DNA from: Peptococcaceae bacterium
GTDB lineage: Bacteria > Bacillota > Desulfotomaculia > Desulfotomaculales > Desulfocucumaceae
Direction of reading: 5' to 3'
Assembly: GCA_023512435.1 (NCBI GenBank)
Contig: JAILZP010000017.1
Location: 1-62,685, forward strand
DNA: 62,685 nucleotides
Notes under the pieces: generated by a model
Database searches by the model: none
What the model saw: the letters and a program-made list of their open reading frames with translations, nothing else
What the model was told of the DNA's origin: nothing
Shown: positions 42,701-49,681 of the stretch, piece after piece
Layout: every line of letters starts with the position of its first letter
Numbering within the stretch: position 1 is the stretch's first letter
Position numbers and translations under genes: made by a program

Positions 42701-43380
42701 ATGTCATCCCCGCCGTGGTGAGCAAGTCAAAGGAAAAGTTCGGGTTTACCAGGGTGGCCCTGTTGTACTCCGAAAACAACGACTGGGCCGTCAGCTCCGC
42801 TGAAACTTTTAAAAAGGCATTGAAAGATCAGGGGATCTCCATCGTGGAAACCCAGACCTTTAAAGACGGGGACACCGATTTCCAGGCCCAGCTCAAGAAG
42901 GTGGCGGCGGCTAAACCCGAAGCCCTGGCGGTTTCCGCCCTGTACAAAGAATCCGCGCTGCTCTTAATCCAGGCCAGGCAACAGGGTCTCAACCTGCCGG
43001 TGATGGGGGGCAACGGCTTTAATGATCCACAGCTGATGAAGATTGCCGGTGAAGCGGCGGAGGGTGTGCTGGTGGGCAGCCCGTGGTTTGCCGGCCGGAA
43101 CGACCCTGCGGTTCAGGCTCTCGTGGCTGAGTACCAAAAGCGTTACAACACCACACCTAACCAGTTTGCCGCCCAGGCCTACGACGCTCTGGATATTATG
43201 GCCGAAGCCCTAAAGACGGAAGGGGCTGCCGGCGACAGGGCCAAGTTCAGGGATGCTCTTGCTTCCATCAAGGATTACCAGGGTGTGACCGGCAGATTTT
43301 CCTTTGACAAGGACGGTAACCCCTTAATGGATGCCATGGTACTGCAGGTAGTTAATGGATCATACCGGGAAGTGAAGTAA
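39775..43380 (+). CDS. Exported fusion: stalk - Cache-like - BAAT/thioesterase hydrolase - LivJ-like binding domain
   Basis: This is a 1201-residue secreted protein. In order it has a signal peptide (about 1-27); a copper-amine-oxidase-N stalk domain (about 36-155, FMVPLRPVLEAMGAKVSWYG); a Cache-like sensor region (about 165-400, HPYVADACTVDDSGKIVAIE, KDGYILYDSD); an acyl-CoA thioesterase/BAAT N-terminal-type beta domain (about 421-555); a BAAT C-terminal alpha/beta hydrolase (about 558-845) with Ser644 in GASKGAE, Asp758 in GGLDGVW and His793 in AGHQI; and a complete LivJ-type binding domain (about 855-1201, KIGVVATLSGDGSDYGVS, VLAIIGPTNSGE). The Ser nucleophile favours hydrolysis over amide formation. 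I know no protein with this order. Upstream is the short precursor, and downstream, after 22 nt, an NHLP precursor. Confidence 0.87.
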   Translation: MRKRIFPVLFLLVLAGSLLAAVDGRAAAREAEASGISVKLNGQPVVSDIPPRLENGGFMVPLRPVLEAMGAKVSWYGDTGTAVACLPGATLAVTGGSTYAGINGRDCPMPAAAGIENGRLVVPSEIILEATGAQSGWDSATGTLSLFLKDPGTGFPDPVLDLQRDIQNELNRMDRDLAAAAGELARTGLDGDEARRILSALAVRHPYVADACTVDDSGKIVAIEPAAYHGFAGSDISGQEQMGRLKETGRPVLSSVITAVEGFTAVDLERPVFNRQNELMGSVSLLIRPERFFAKFAVPELQGQRPEMMVMQKDGYILYDSDSSQTGRNVFSDPYYHGYSGLPALTGRTVADRYGVGTYAPPDRPLQKQVIKRSVWTTVGLHGTEWRLILNYPAGGNVKTAVNKEEHKTVNKIDPDKTTPTLEVTPLRALAGDPWNIKVSGLVPGTPVTLVAEQQDYKGIKWESHAVFHADSKGEVDPGVQAPVSGSYEGADPAGLFWSLRPSAGGKPAGAFDKSLEPQKITVSVEVEGERILSREVERLYLLPGVKRVEVRESGVVGTLFIPAGEGKRPAIIVLGGSEGGSYEPAAAIYASHGYVALALAYFGMEGLPDSLVNIPLETVERAIGWLEAHPAVDKNAIGIWGASKGAELALLAASHYPQIKAVVAKSPSAVVFEGVSEDMGRNHKSSWSFKGEPVPFVPVVFTQELVESYFAAVAKKEPWPTSPMYEYALHNGEAVEKATIRVERINGPVLLVSGGLDGVWPAGKFSEMIMNRLKEKGHPFPDVRFHYPDAGHQISTPYSPTTVNWLALPGGLIEDLGGTPEGNAAASMDSWPKIIDFFRTHLEGGDAPKDAAGEIKIGVVATLSGDGSDYGVSIKQGLETARDRINVAGGVNGRKISLIIEDSRGDKDQAIKMVQKLINEDRVLAIIGPTNSGEMFAAGPVADKAGVVIMGTSNTAKGVGEIGPYVFRNSLPEENVIPAVVSKSKEKFGFTRVALLYSENNDWAVSSAETFKKALKDQGISIVETQTFKDGDTDFQAQLKKVAAAKPEALAVSALYKESALLLIQARQQGLNLPVMGGNGFNDPQLMKIAGEAAEGVLVGSPWFAGRNDPAVQALVAEYQKRYNTTPNQFAAQAYDALDIMAEALKTEGAAGDRAKFRDALASIKDYQGVTGRFSFDKDGNPLMDAMVLQVVNGSYREVK

Positions 43381-43402
43381 GCTATTAAAGGAGGCATGCA
43401 AA

Positions 43403-43732
43403 TTGAGTGAAAACGAAGAAAAGTTTATGACCCGCCAGGAATTCATGGACCGGATTATCGGGAAGGCACAATCGGATCAGGAATTTAAGAATGCGTTGGT
43501 GGATAATCCTAAAGAAGCCCTTGGGCAATTGGGTATCCAGGTTTCTGAAGAAGTTGAAATCAAAGTGGTTGAAGAGCCGCCCGGAGTGCTGTACCTGGTA
43601 CTGCCGGCCAATCCCGATGAGCTGGTTGATGAACAACTGGATAAAGTGGCTGCCGGCTTTTGCTATATAGACTGGTTTATTTGCATCGGCAAATGCGATG
43701 CCTTTAAACCTTGCGATCCTTATACTTTCTGA
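43403..43732 (+). CDS. NHLP-family RiPP precursor 2, four-Cys core, VAAG cleavage motif
   Basis: This is a 109-residue precursor with a nitrile-hydratase-alpha-like leader (FMDRIIGKAQSDQEFKNALV, NPKEALGQLGIQVSEEVEIK, LYLVLPANPDELVDEQLD). It has the same total length as the gene at 13064. The leader ends KVAAG rather than VAGG, so the first Gly of the usual pair is Ala. The predicted core has 24 residues with Cys at positions 2, 9, 13 and 19 and many aromatic residues (Phe, Tyr, Trp). The TTG start at 43403 has AAAGGAGG about 10 nt upstream; the nearer ATG is out of frame. It follows the fusion protein by 22 nt in the same operon. No modifying enzyme is adjacent, so the radical-SAM enzyme at 23931 is a possible partner. 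Confidence 0.9.
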   Translation: MSENEEKFMTRQEFMDRIIGKAQSDQEFKNALVDNPKEALGQLGIQVSEEVEIKVVEEPPGVLYLVLPANPDELVDEQLDKVAAGFCYIDWFICIGKCDAFKPCDPYTF

Positions 43733-43852
43733 ATGGGAATAACGTTCGCACACATTCCGAAGGCAAAGGACATCTGAAGAAACCGGGTCTAATCGGGGAA
43801 AATAAAGATTAAAGGATAAGGAGGATATTGACATAGGAAACGGGGTAAAGTT

Positions 43853-45127
43853 ATGGGTCTGCAAATTTTCAAGGGAAACATTATATTCGCACCGGCCCCC
43901 GGAGAGCTCAAAATATGCGCAAGAAGCCATATCGTTGTAAAAGACGGGATAGTGGAAGGAATTTATGAAAGATTGCCGGAGGAATACGGGAAAGAGCCGG
44001 TTAAAGATTATGGGGAACGGTTGATTCTTCCCGGCTTTGTGGACCTGCACGTACACGCTTCCCAGCTTTATCAATGCGGTCTGGGACTGGACAGGGAATT
44101 GATAGACTGGCTGAATGATTACACTTTTTACGTGGAAAGCCGTTTCTCCGACCCGGCGTATGCCCGGGAAGCGTATTCTCTTTTTGCAGATGAACTGGTC
44201 CGCCAGGGAACCGTCAGAGCCTGTATTTTCGCCACAATTCACAAAGAAAGCACCGGACTTTTATTTGAAATCCTGCAGGAGAAAGGAATAGGCGCATTTG
44301 TGGGAAAAGTGAACATGGACCGGAATTGTCCTGATTTCCTGCAAGAAGAAACGGAAGTCTCCATCAAGGAAACGGAAGAATTGATTGCCCGGTACGGCAG
44401 GCACCCTCTTGTTAAACCTATTCTCACCCCCCGTTTCGCTCCCGCCTGCTCTGGGGAGTTGCTGAAAGCCATAGGCGATCTGGCGAAAAAATACAATTTG
44501 CCGGTCCAGTCACACCTTTCGGAAAACCCCAGGGAAGTAGAATGGGTAAGGGAACTTTTTCCTTCTCATCCCACCTACTCGGATGTTTATCTTGATTTCG
44601 GGCTGTTCGGGCGATATGCTCCGGCCTTGATGGCCCACGGCATATATTTGACGGATAGAGAGTTGGATCTGATTAAAGCCAACGATGTTATGCTGGTGCA
44701 CTGCCCGGAATCGAATATCAATCTGGCAAGCGGTATAATGCCGGTCCGGAAATGGCTCAACCGCGGGATCCGGGTCGGATTGGGGAGTGACGTGGGCGCA
44801 AGCCATAACCTGGCCATGTCCAAAGCAATTGTAAGGGCTGTACAGCTATCGAAGCTTTTAAAAATTTTCAGCCCTCGCCACGAAAAACCCCTAACCATTG
44901 CGGAAGCCTTCTACATGGCAACAAAAGGAGGCGGGAGCTTTTTCGGTAAAGTGGGGAGTTTTGAGAAGGGATATTCATTTGACGCTGTTATTGTCGAAGA
45001 CGACCCCCGAATTGCCGGGGGACTCTCCCTGGAAGAACAATTCCAAAGGTTTCTATATACAGGAGACGCCAATAATATCATAGCCTGTTTCGTTGCAGGA
45101 CGGCAACTGGGTTTGCGATGTGATTAA
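43853..45127 (+). CDS. guaD: Guanine deaminase-like amidohydrolase with recombined C-terminus
   Basis: This 424-residue amidohydrolase shows LPGFVDLHVHAS (metal-binding HxH), IFATIHKES, PVQSHLSE, LVHCPESN and GLGSDVGASHN, the metal and substrate signature of the guanine deaminase group. It converts guanine to xanthine and ammonia. The last codons are abnormal: after CFVAGR the frame enters a fragment of a 5'-nucleotidase gene in another reading frame and stops at QLGLRCD. The lost native tail is probably short, because the remnant at 38640 also diverges at this point, so activity may be kept. The gene is 120 nt after the NHLP precursor and probably was once next to a nucleotidase gene. Confidence 0.87.
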   Translation: MGLQIFKGNIIFAPAPGELKICARSHIVVKDGIVEGIYERLPEEYGKEPVKDYGERLILPGFVDLHVHASQLYQCGLGLDRELIDWLNDYTFYVESRFSDPAYAREAYSLFADELVRQGTVRACIFATIHKESTGLLFEILQEKGIGAFVGKVNMDRNCPDFLQEETEVSIKETEELIARYGRHPLVKPILTPRFAPACSGELLKAIGDLAKKYNLPVQSHLSENPREVEWVRELFPSHPTYSDVYLDFGLFGRYAPALMAHGIYLTDRELDLIKANDVMLVHCPESNINLASGIMPVRKWLNRGIRVGLGSDVGASHNLAMSKAIVRAVQLSKLLKIFSPRHEKPLTIAEAFYMATKGGGSFFGKVGSFEKGYSFDAVIVEDDPRIAGGLSLEEQFQRFLYTGDANNIIACFVAGRQLGLRCD

Positions 45128-45205
45128 GGCGGAAGTCAACGCGGATTTTGCCTTTAGCAACAACGGATCTTTCCGGGCCGACATTCCCCCGGGCGATATA
45201 ACCAC
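45102..45205 (+). pseudogene. Internal fragment of a 5'-nucleotidase gene
   Basis: In the frame starting at 45102 the DNA encodes GNWVCDVIKAEVNADFAF and SNNGSFRADIPPGDIT. This aligns residue by residue with GNWACDVMKEKVNADFAF and NSNGTFRADIPRGDIT of the intact nucleotidase at 37016. Both ends are cut: on the left it is joined to the guanine deaminase gene, and about 17 bp to the right the IS256-type element begins. It is evidence for a deletion, not a gene. Confidence 0.85.
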
Positions 45206-45222
45206 GGTCAAGTCCAATTTTC

Positions 45223-45246
45223 CCTGTAAAAACAGTCCCACTTTGG
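45223..45246 (+). repeat. Left inverted repeat of the IS256-type element
   Basis: CCTGTAAAAA, CAG, T, CCCACTTTGG. It matches the reverse complement of 46497-46525 except for a six-base GGGATA present only on the right and one T/C change. Confidence 0.75.
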
Positions 45247-45301
45247 CGGGTAGGGGGTAGTCCAGGTTCATGAGGCCCGGCTGATCCTTTCGGCAAGCAA
45301 A

Positions 45302-46444
45302 TCAGGGAGTGCCGGAACCGGCATCTCGACCTCCTGGCCATAAAGCGTAGCCCGAAGCTCCCGGAGTTTCTTCAGCATCTTCAAAGAGCCGCTCAATCAG
45401 GTTGGTGGTTCCCGTTGCCTTATGGTGGGCTGCTGGGAGGGCAAGATGGGCCAAACACTCTTCCAGGTCCTCTTTCAGGCAGGCGATGGCGCTCGGGTAA
45501 TGGTCCTGGTAGCGTTCGACCAAGATCTGGGCCAGACGCAAGGCTTCCTTCTTGTCCTGGGCGGCGAATACCTTACTGATCTCGCCCTTGAGGATTTTTT
45601 GGGCCGACTTGGGCGCCTTGGCCAGCACGTTGCGCATTTTATGCACCTTGCACCGCTGGCGGATGGCCCGCGGGTAAACCTCCCGGATAGCTTTTCTAAG
45701 ACCCGGTGACCCGTCCGAGGCTACCAGCACGGGGCTGGTTACCCCTCTATCCACCAGGTTGTAGAGAAAGCCCTGCCACGCGGCGTAAGATTCCTTCTCG
45801 CCCAGATCCAGATGCAGGAGCACTTTGCTCCCGGATTCAGTGATCCCGTAGGCGCACAGTACTGCATCTTTCTGGCGCTCTCCCTGGCGGGCGGGCAAGT
45901 AGATGGCATCGAGGAAAAGGTAGAGCACGGGGTCCTTGGACAGATCCCTCTTGCGCCAGGCGTCAAACTCCTCCTGGATGGCCCTGGCCACCCGGCTTAC
46001 GGTGCTTTTGGACATCACCCGTTCGTCAAATGCCTCCGCAAAGGCATCGGCCACGTCCTGCTGGCTCAACCCCCGCACGTACATGCGGCGGATAAGTTCC
46101 TCCAGGGTTCCCGAACGGTTGGTGATGGCGGCGAGGAGTTGGGAGTGGAATGGTTCGTCGGTATTGCGGACTTGCGGTATACCCACCTCGATGACCCCCT
46201 GGCCGGTCACCAGGCGCTTTGGTTCATAGCCGTTTCGGTAGCCTTGCCGGCTGCGTTCCCCACGCTGGTAGTGCTCCCGGCCAAGAAACTCCGTCACTTC
46301 TTCTTCGATGGCGACCTGAAGCATGTACCTGGCGCCGGTCCGCAGCAGGGCATCAAGGAGCCCTTCTCCTTCGCCCTTGATGCCGCGGTTCAAAATCTCC
46401 TGCCACTCTTGCCTGAACTGTTCGCTCCGTGGTATCCTGACCAT
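45302..46444 (-). CDS. IS256-family (mutator-type) transposase, C-terminus altered
   Basis: This 380-residue DDE transposase has FLGREHYQRGERSRQGYRNG, the first Asp in YLFLDAIYLPA, the second Asp in VASDGSPGLRKAI and the Glu in TTNLIERLF. After LIERLFEDAE the frame runs into GTP-rich residues and stops early. The neighbouring frame stays open and reads KKLRELRATLYGQEVEMPVP and ends in RISRAS, so a small indel near 45380 (probably two missing bases) is likely. The usual Arg-rich segment after the catalytic Glu in this family is also not seen in either frame. The copy may be inactive. Confidence 0.85.
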   Translation of the reverse strand: MVRIPRSEQFRQEWQEILNRGIKGEGEGLLDALLRTGARYMLQVAIEEEVTEFLGREHYQRGERSRQGYRNGYEPKRLVTGQGVIEVGIPQVRNTDEPFHSQLLAAITNRSGTLEELIRRMYVRGLSQQDVADAFAEAFDERVMSKSTVSRVARAIQEEFDAWRKRDLSKDPVLYLFLDAIYLPARQGERQKDAVLCAYGITESGSKVLLHLDLGEKESYAAWQGFLYNLVDRGVTSPVLVASDGSPGLRKAIREVYPRAIRQRCKVHKMRNVLAKAPKSAQKILKGEISKVFAAQDKKEALRLAQILVERYQDHYPSAIACLKEDLEECLAHLALPAAHHKATGTTNLIERLFEDAEETPGASGYALWPGGRDAGSGTP

Positions 46445-46496
46445 AGATACAGTCCTCCTTTGGATGGGTTTGGTTTTTTCACACCCTTACCATTCT

Positions 46497-46525
46497 CCAA
46501 AGTGGGCTGTATCCCTTTTTACAGG
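46497..46525 (-). repeat. Right inverted repeat of the IS256-type element
   Basis: Complement of CCTGTAAAAAGGGATACAG followed by CCCACTTTGG. It lies about 50 nt upstream of the transposase start. Confidence 0.75.
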
Positions 46526-46667
46526 AAGTATAGCACACGACCCGGAAATCAACAATACCCATTTCAATTGCAGGCGGTTGATCAACTGGATCGGCAGGAA
46601 GCTGACCGGCTTCCACGGCTTCGATTTGAAAAACTACAGCGTAGATTATCCAGGTGATAGGCCGTGA
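46526..46667 (+). pseudogene. 3' end of a truncated phage gene
   Basis: The frame ending at 46667 encodes LINWIGRKLTGFHGF followed by DLKNYSVDYPGDRP. Its TGA stop overlaps the GTG start of the next gene (GTGA), the usual coupling in phage operons, so this frame was a real gene. Everything before 46526 has been replaced by the IS element. The product is probably a structural protein, but too little remains to name it. Confidence 0.65.
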
Positions 46668-49666
46668 CAATCACCCGCACGGCAACCGGCAGGCTGTGGA
46701 ACGACGCCTTCGATACCGACACCAGGGCTAACTATTCGTTGATCGGCACAACCGGTTACGACAGCGTTGACAAAAGGCTGCAACTGGCGCAGACCGCCGG
46801 TACTACCGGCCAGGCCGAGATACCTCCCGCCAGCCTGTCCGCCCACGACATGATCGTGACCGGAAAGTTCATATTCCCCACTTATACAACCAGCTCCACA
46901 CAGTATTTAATCATTTACAGCCGCTATATAGCCTCTCCTCTCTTTCAAATTACAGCAAGTATTTCTGATGGAAATAGCAGCCCCACCGATACAATTACTT
47001 TAAGAATGTATAAAGATGGGGTTAACAGTGATCTAACATCCTTCCCCTATACAATAAACCGTATTACAGAATACCGTTTTAAGCTATCAACAATCGGCGC
47101 TGCTATAAGATTTAAAATTTGGCCTGCCACTGAAGCTGAACCGCAAAGCTGGAACGCGACTTACGACTTGGCGGGTGACTACGGCGGCAGCGGCACGTCG
47201 AGGCTGTACGCCTACCTCCTCCCCACGGAATACGACGACTGGCGCATCTACAGCAAAAACGCCGTAACCTGCTCCGGCCTGCCCGCCGGATATAAATTCC
47301 GGGTAGGCGGCGTTGTGGCTACAGAAGCAGGCGGCATGGCTACCGTTGACTGCTCCCATGTAACCTTCCCTGTTTCCGTGGTGGAAGTGTTGGATGGGTC
47401 AGGCAGCGTGGTGGACAGCCTCACGCTGGTAAATGATATATGGGGCGGCGACACTTACAATTATTCAACCCCATATACAAGGGTTGAAGCGTCATTCCCG
47501 GCAGAATCCGCCCTGATGAAACAGATCGGCGGCCAGTACACGGCCAGCGCCGTAGCCAGCAAGATCAATACAACGTCTTTTGCGGCAGACGCAGGGTTAA
47601 TTTTACACCGAGAGATCGGCTTTGTGTCTGAAGCTGTGCTTAAAAAATCCATTCCGCAATCGCCTTTTAACGCTGATGCTGCATTGCGGAAGGCGGAACA
47701 AAAACAGATCACTGTAGACAGCAGCCTGCTGAAAACGTATAAATCACCCGTAGCGGCTGATGCAATATTCAAAAAATCCCCGGCCAAACAGGTTACGGCA
47801 AATTCAGTTGTTAGGAAAACTGGAATATCCGGCAGCTTCATGGCTGACGGCTGCCTGATGCCTGACCAGACTTATACCCTGAGCCGGTCAAGCACTGGCA
47901 AGCTGTTGTTTGAGCGTTTCGACACCAACACCTTGGCCAACTACACCACCGGTGGAACGGTCTACTATAACAGCGCCAATAAAAATTTGGAATTAGGCGC
48001 TGACAACTCCAGTTCATCCGGCTGGCTGAAAGATGACAGCTTTGATCAGAATGACTGCGTGTTTACCTGCAAGCTAACAATGCTTGGCACAGGGGTATAT
48101 TCCTACTCCCTTGATTACCTGTTTATACGCCGGATTGACGGAATTAGCGGTAATACTGATTACCTGATTGAGTTTAATGATTCCTCCGACACTATTAAGA
48201 TGTATCGGGAACACACAGACGGCACAATCATAGAAATTGCCCCCGCCGTGTCATTCTCCCCGGCCAGAGGCACTACCTATATAGCCAAGTTTTCAGCCAC
48301 AGGCAGCGCCATCAAGTTTAAGTTGTGGGATGCCAGCACCGCCGAGCCGCAAAGCTGGATGATGGAGGCAACCGACACCTGGTACACGCATGGTAAGTGG
48401 GAAGTCTACAGCTACCAGCTAAAATCATCAGTTGACGACATTGCCATCTATAAATCCCACACCGTCACCTGCTCCGGCCTGGCTGACGGCCAGAAATTCA
48501 GAGTGGGCGGGGCAAGCGGCAAGGTTGCCGCAGCAAGTGGCGGCGTGGCAGCCGTTGACTGCTCCCACCAGACTTTCCCGGTTTCCCTGGTGGAAGTATT
48601 GGATGCTTCAGATAACGTGGTGATGAGCTATACGGCCACGGACGACATTTGGGGCGGCGATACCTTTGAAATGAAATTTTACCGGAAGTTTTACGCAGAT
48701 GCCGCGTTGATTAAGGGCGGCGTAAAACCTGTTACCCTGGATGCCGTTCTCTTGCGGGGCGGATTGGGGAATTTCACCAGCGGGGCAATGATGAAGAAAA
48801 CGGTCTACGGCGGGACTGCCGTGGATGCTGTAATCCGTAAAGATATCAAAACTCCCTTTACGGTGGATGCGTTGGTTTGGAGATATGGCGGCACAATTAC
48901 CGGCTTATCTGTGCTGAAAAAGTATAACGTGACAGCCAGCTTCACATCAGGCGCAGACCTGGAGCCATTTGTCCAGGTGGTTACGGGAATACCGGCTGAC
49001 TGTATGCTATTCAAGCCTGGTTTTACTATCACTATTCCGGCCAACGCTGTTTTCAAGAAATACCTGCAAAATACTGTGCTTGCAGATGCCGGGCTGATGA
49101 AGCGCACAACAGTCAGCTTTACAGCAGATGCAAGGATGCAGTGGGTACGCAGCGGCACAATTATCGGGCTATCTGTGCTTCGGAAAGAAGCAACACCCTC
49201 TTTCGCCGGATCATCCGTACTGTGCAAGCAGAGAGTAACCACATCAATACCGGCCAACGCAGTTATCAGAAGGCAGCTTTCAGCGGCAATAAATACCGGC
49301 GCTATCTTTCGCAAGCCTGATATTGCCACTAGCCTAGCAGCCGGGGCGGTGATCCGCCGGATCATTGAGAACGGCTTTACCGTCAATGCCGGTCTGCCCG
49401 CAAGATTTACCAGCAGTATTTCGGCTAATGCTTTCGTTACCCGCACCCATATTAAAGCCTTCATCCCTGGCGCAATCATGTTCAAGACTGTCAACCGCAG
49501 CTTTGGAGCAGACGCATATATATGGGATTTAAACCGGTATTTAATCAACCCGGCTGTAAAAATTGAAAGGAGTTTCCAAATAGATACCGCAGTTGCCAGG
49601 GAGTTTAGCTTCGACCTCAACGTGGTTAGAAAAGCGACATTTGACCTCAACGTAGGATTTAACTAG
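46664..49666 (+). CDS. Large phage-type surface protein with duplicated lectin-like modules and short repeats
   Basis: This 1000-residue protein contains two copies of a module of about 260 residues (about 1-265 and 405-665). Each begins with a jelly-roll/LamG-like part (GRLWNDAFDTDTRANYS, GKLLFERFDTNTLANYT). Each ends CSGLPAGYKFRVGG or CSGLADGQKFRVGG, VDCSHVTFPVSVVEVLD and DDIWGGD. Between and after them are many repeats of about 16-18 residues with the pattern (S/T)F-x-A-D-A-x-x-x-K. Similar repeats are in the next gene. GTG at 46664 has AGGTGA 6 nt upstream. It is likely a fibre or tail-associated receptor-binding protein. No enzymatic motif is seen. The internal duplication is recent enough to be visible in the DNA. 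Confidence 0.75.
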   Translation: MTITRTATGRLWNDAFDTDTRANYSLIGTTGYDSVDKRLQLAQTAGTTGQAEIPPASLSAHDMIVTGKFIFPTYTTSSTQYLIIYSRYIASPLFQITASISDGNSSPTDTITLRMYKDGVNSDLTSFPYTINRITEYRFKLSTIGAAIRFKIWPATEAEPQSWNATYDLAGDYGGSGTSRLYAYLLPTEYDDWRIYSKNAVTCSGLPAGYKFRVGGVVATEAGGMATVDCSHVTFPVSVVEVLDGSGSVVDSLTLVNDIWGGDTYNYSTPYTRVEASFPAESALMKQIGGQYTASAVASKINTTSFAADAGLILHREIGFVSEAVLKKSIPQSPFNADAALRKAEQKQITVDSSLLKTYKSPVAADAIFKKSPAKQVTANSVVRKTGISGSFMADGCLMPDQTYTLSRSSTGKLLFERFDTNTLANYTTGGTVYYNSANKNLELGADNSSSSGWLKDDSFDQNDCVFTCKLTMLGTGVYSYSLDYLFIRRIDGISGNTDYLIEFNDSSDTIKMYREHTDGTIIEIAPAVSFSPARGTTYIAKFSATGSAIKFKLWDASTAEPQSWMMEATDTWYTHGKWEVYSYQLKSSVDDIAIYKSHTVTCSGLADGQKFRVGGASGKVAAASGGVAAVDCSHQTFPVSLVEVLDASDNVVMSYTATDDIWGGDTFEMKFYRKFYADAALIKGGVKPVTLDAVLLRGGLGNFTSGAMMKKTVYGGTAVDAVIRKDIKTPFTVDALVWRYGGTITGLSVLKKYNVTASFTSGADLEPFVQVVTGIPADCMLFKPGFTITIPANAVFKKYLQNTVLADAGLMKRTTVSFTADARMQWVRSGTIIGLSVLRKEATPSFAGSSVLCKQRVTTSIPANAVIRRQLSAAINTGAIFRKPDIATSLAAGAVIRRIIENGFTVNAGLPARFTSSISANAFVTRTHIKAFIPGAIMFKTVNRSFGADAYIWDLNRYLINPAVKIERSFQIDTAVAREFSFDLNVVRKATFDLNVGFN

Positions 49667-49681
49667 GAAGGGCGGGATGAT

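Larger units (their letters stand above)
45223..46525 (-). mobile_element. IS256-family insertion sequence
   Basis: An element of about 1.3 kb holds one transposase gene on the minus strand between imperfect inverted repeats: CCTGTAAAAACAG then CCCACTTTGG on the left (45223-45246), and on the right (46497-46525) the complement with a GGGATA insertion. No clear target duplication is visible, because the left flank is a nucleotidase gene fragment and the right flank is a truncated phage gene. The element sits exactly at the junction of two unrelated regions, so it probably took part in a deletion. Confidence 0.8.

Noticed and set aside
43853..45127. Guanine deaminase as a member of the RiPP pathway
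   Set aside because: Its position after the NHLP gene is suggestive, but the duplication with the nucleotidase explains it better as a purine-salvage cassette that was moved by recombination.
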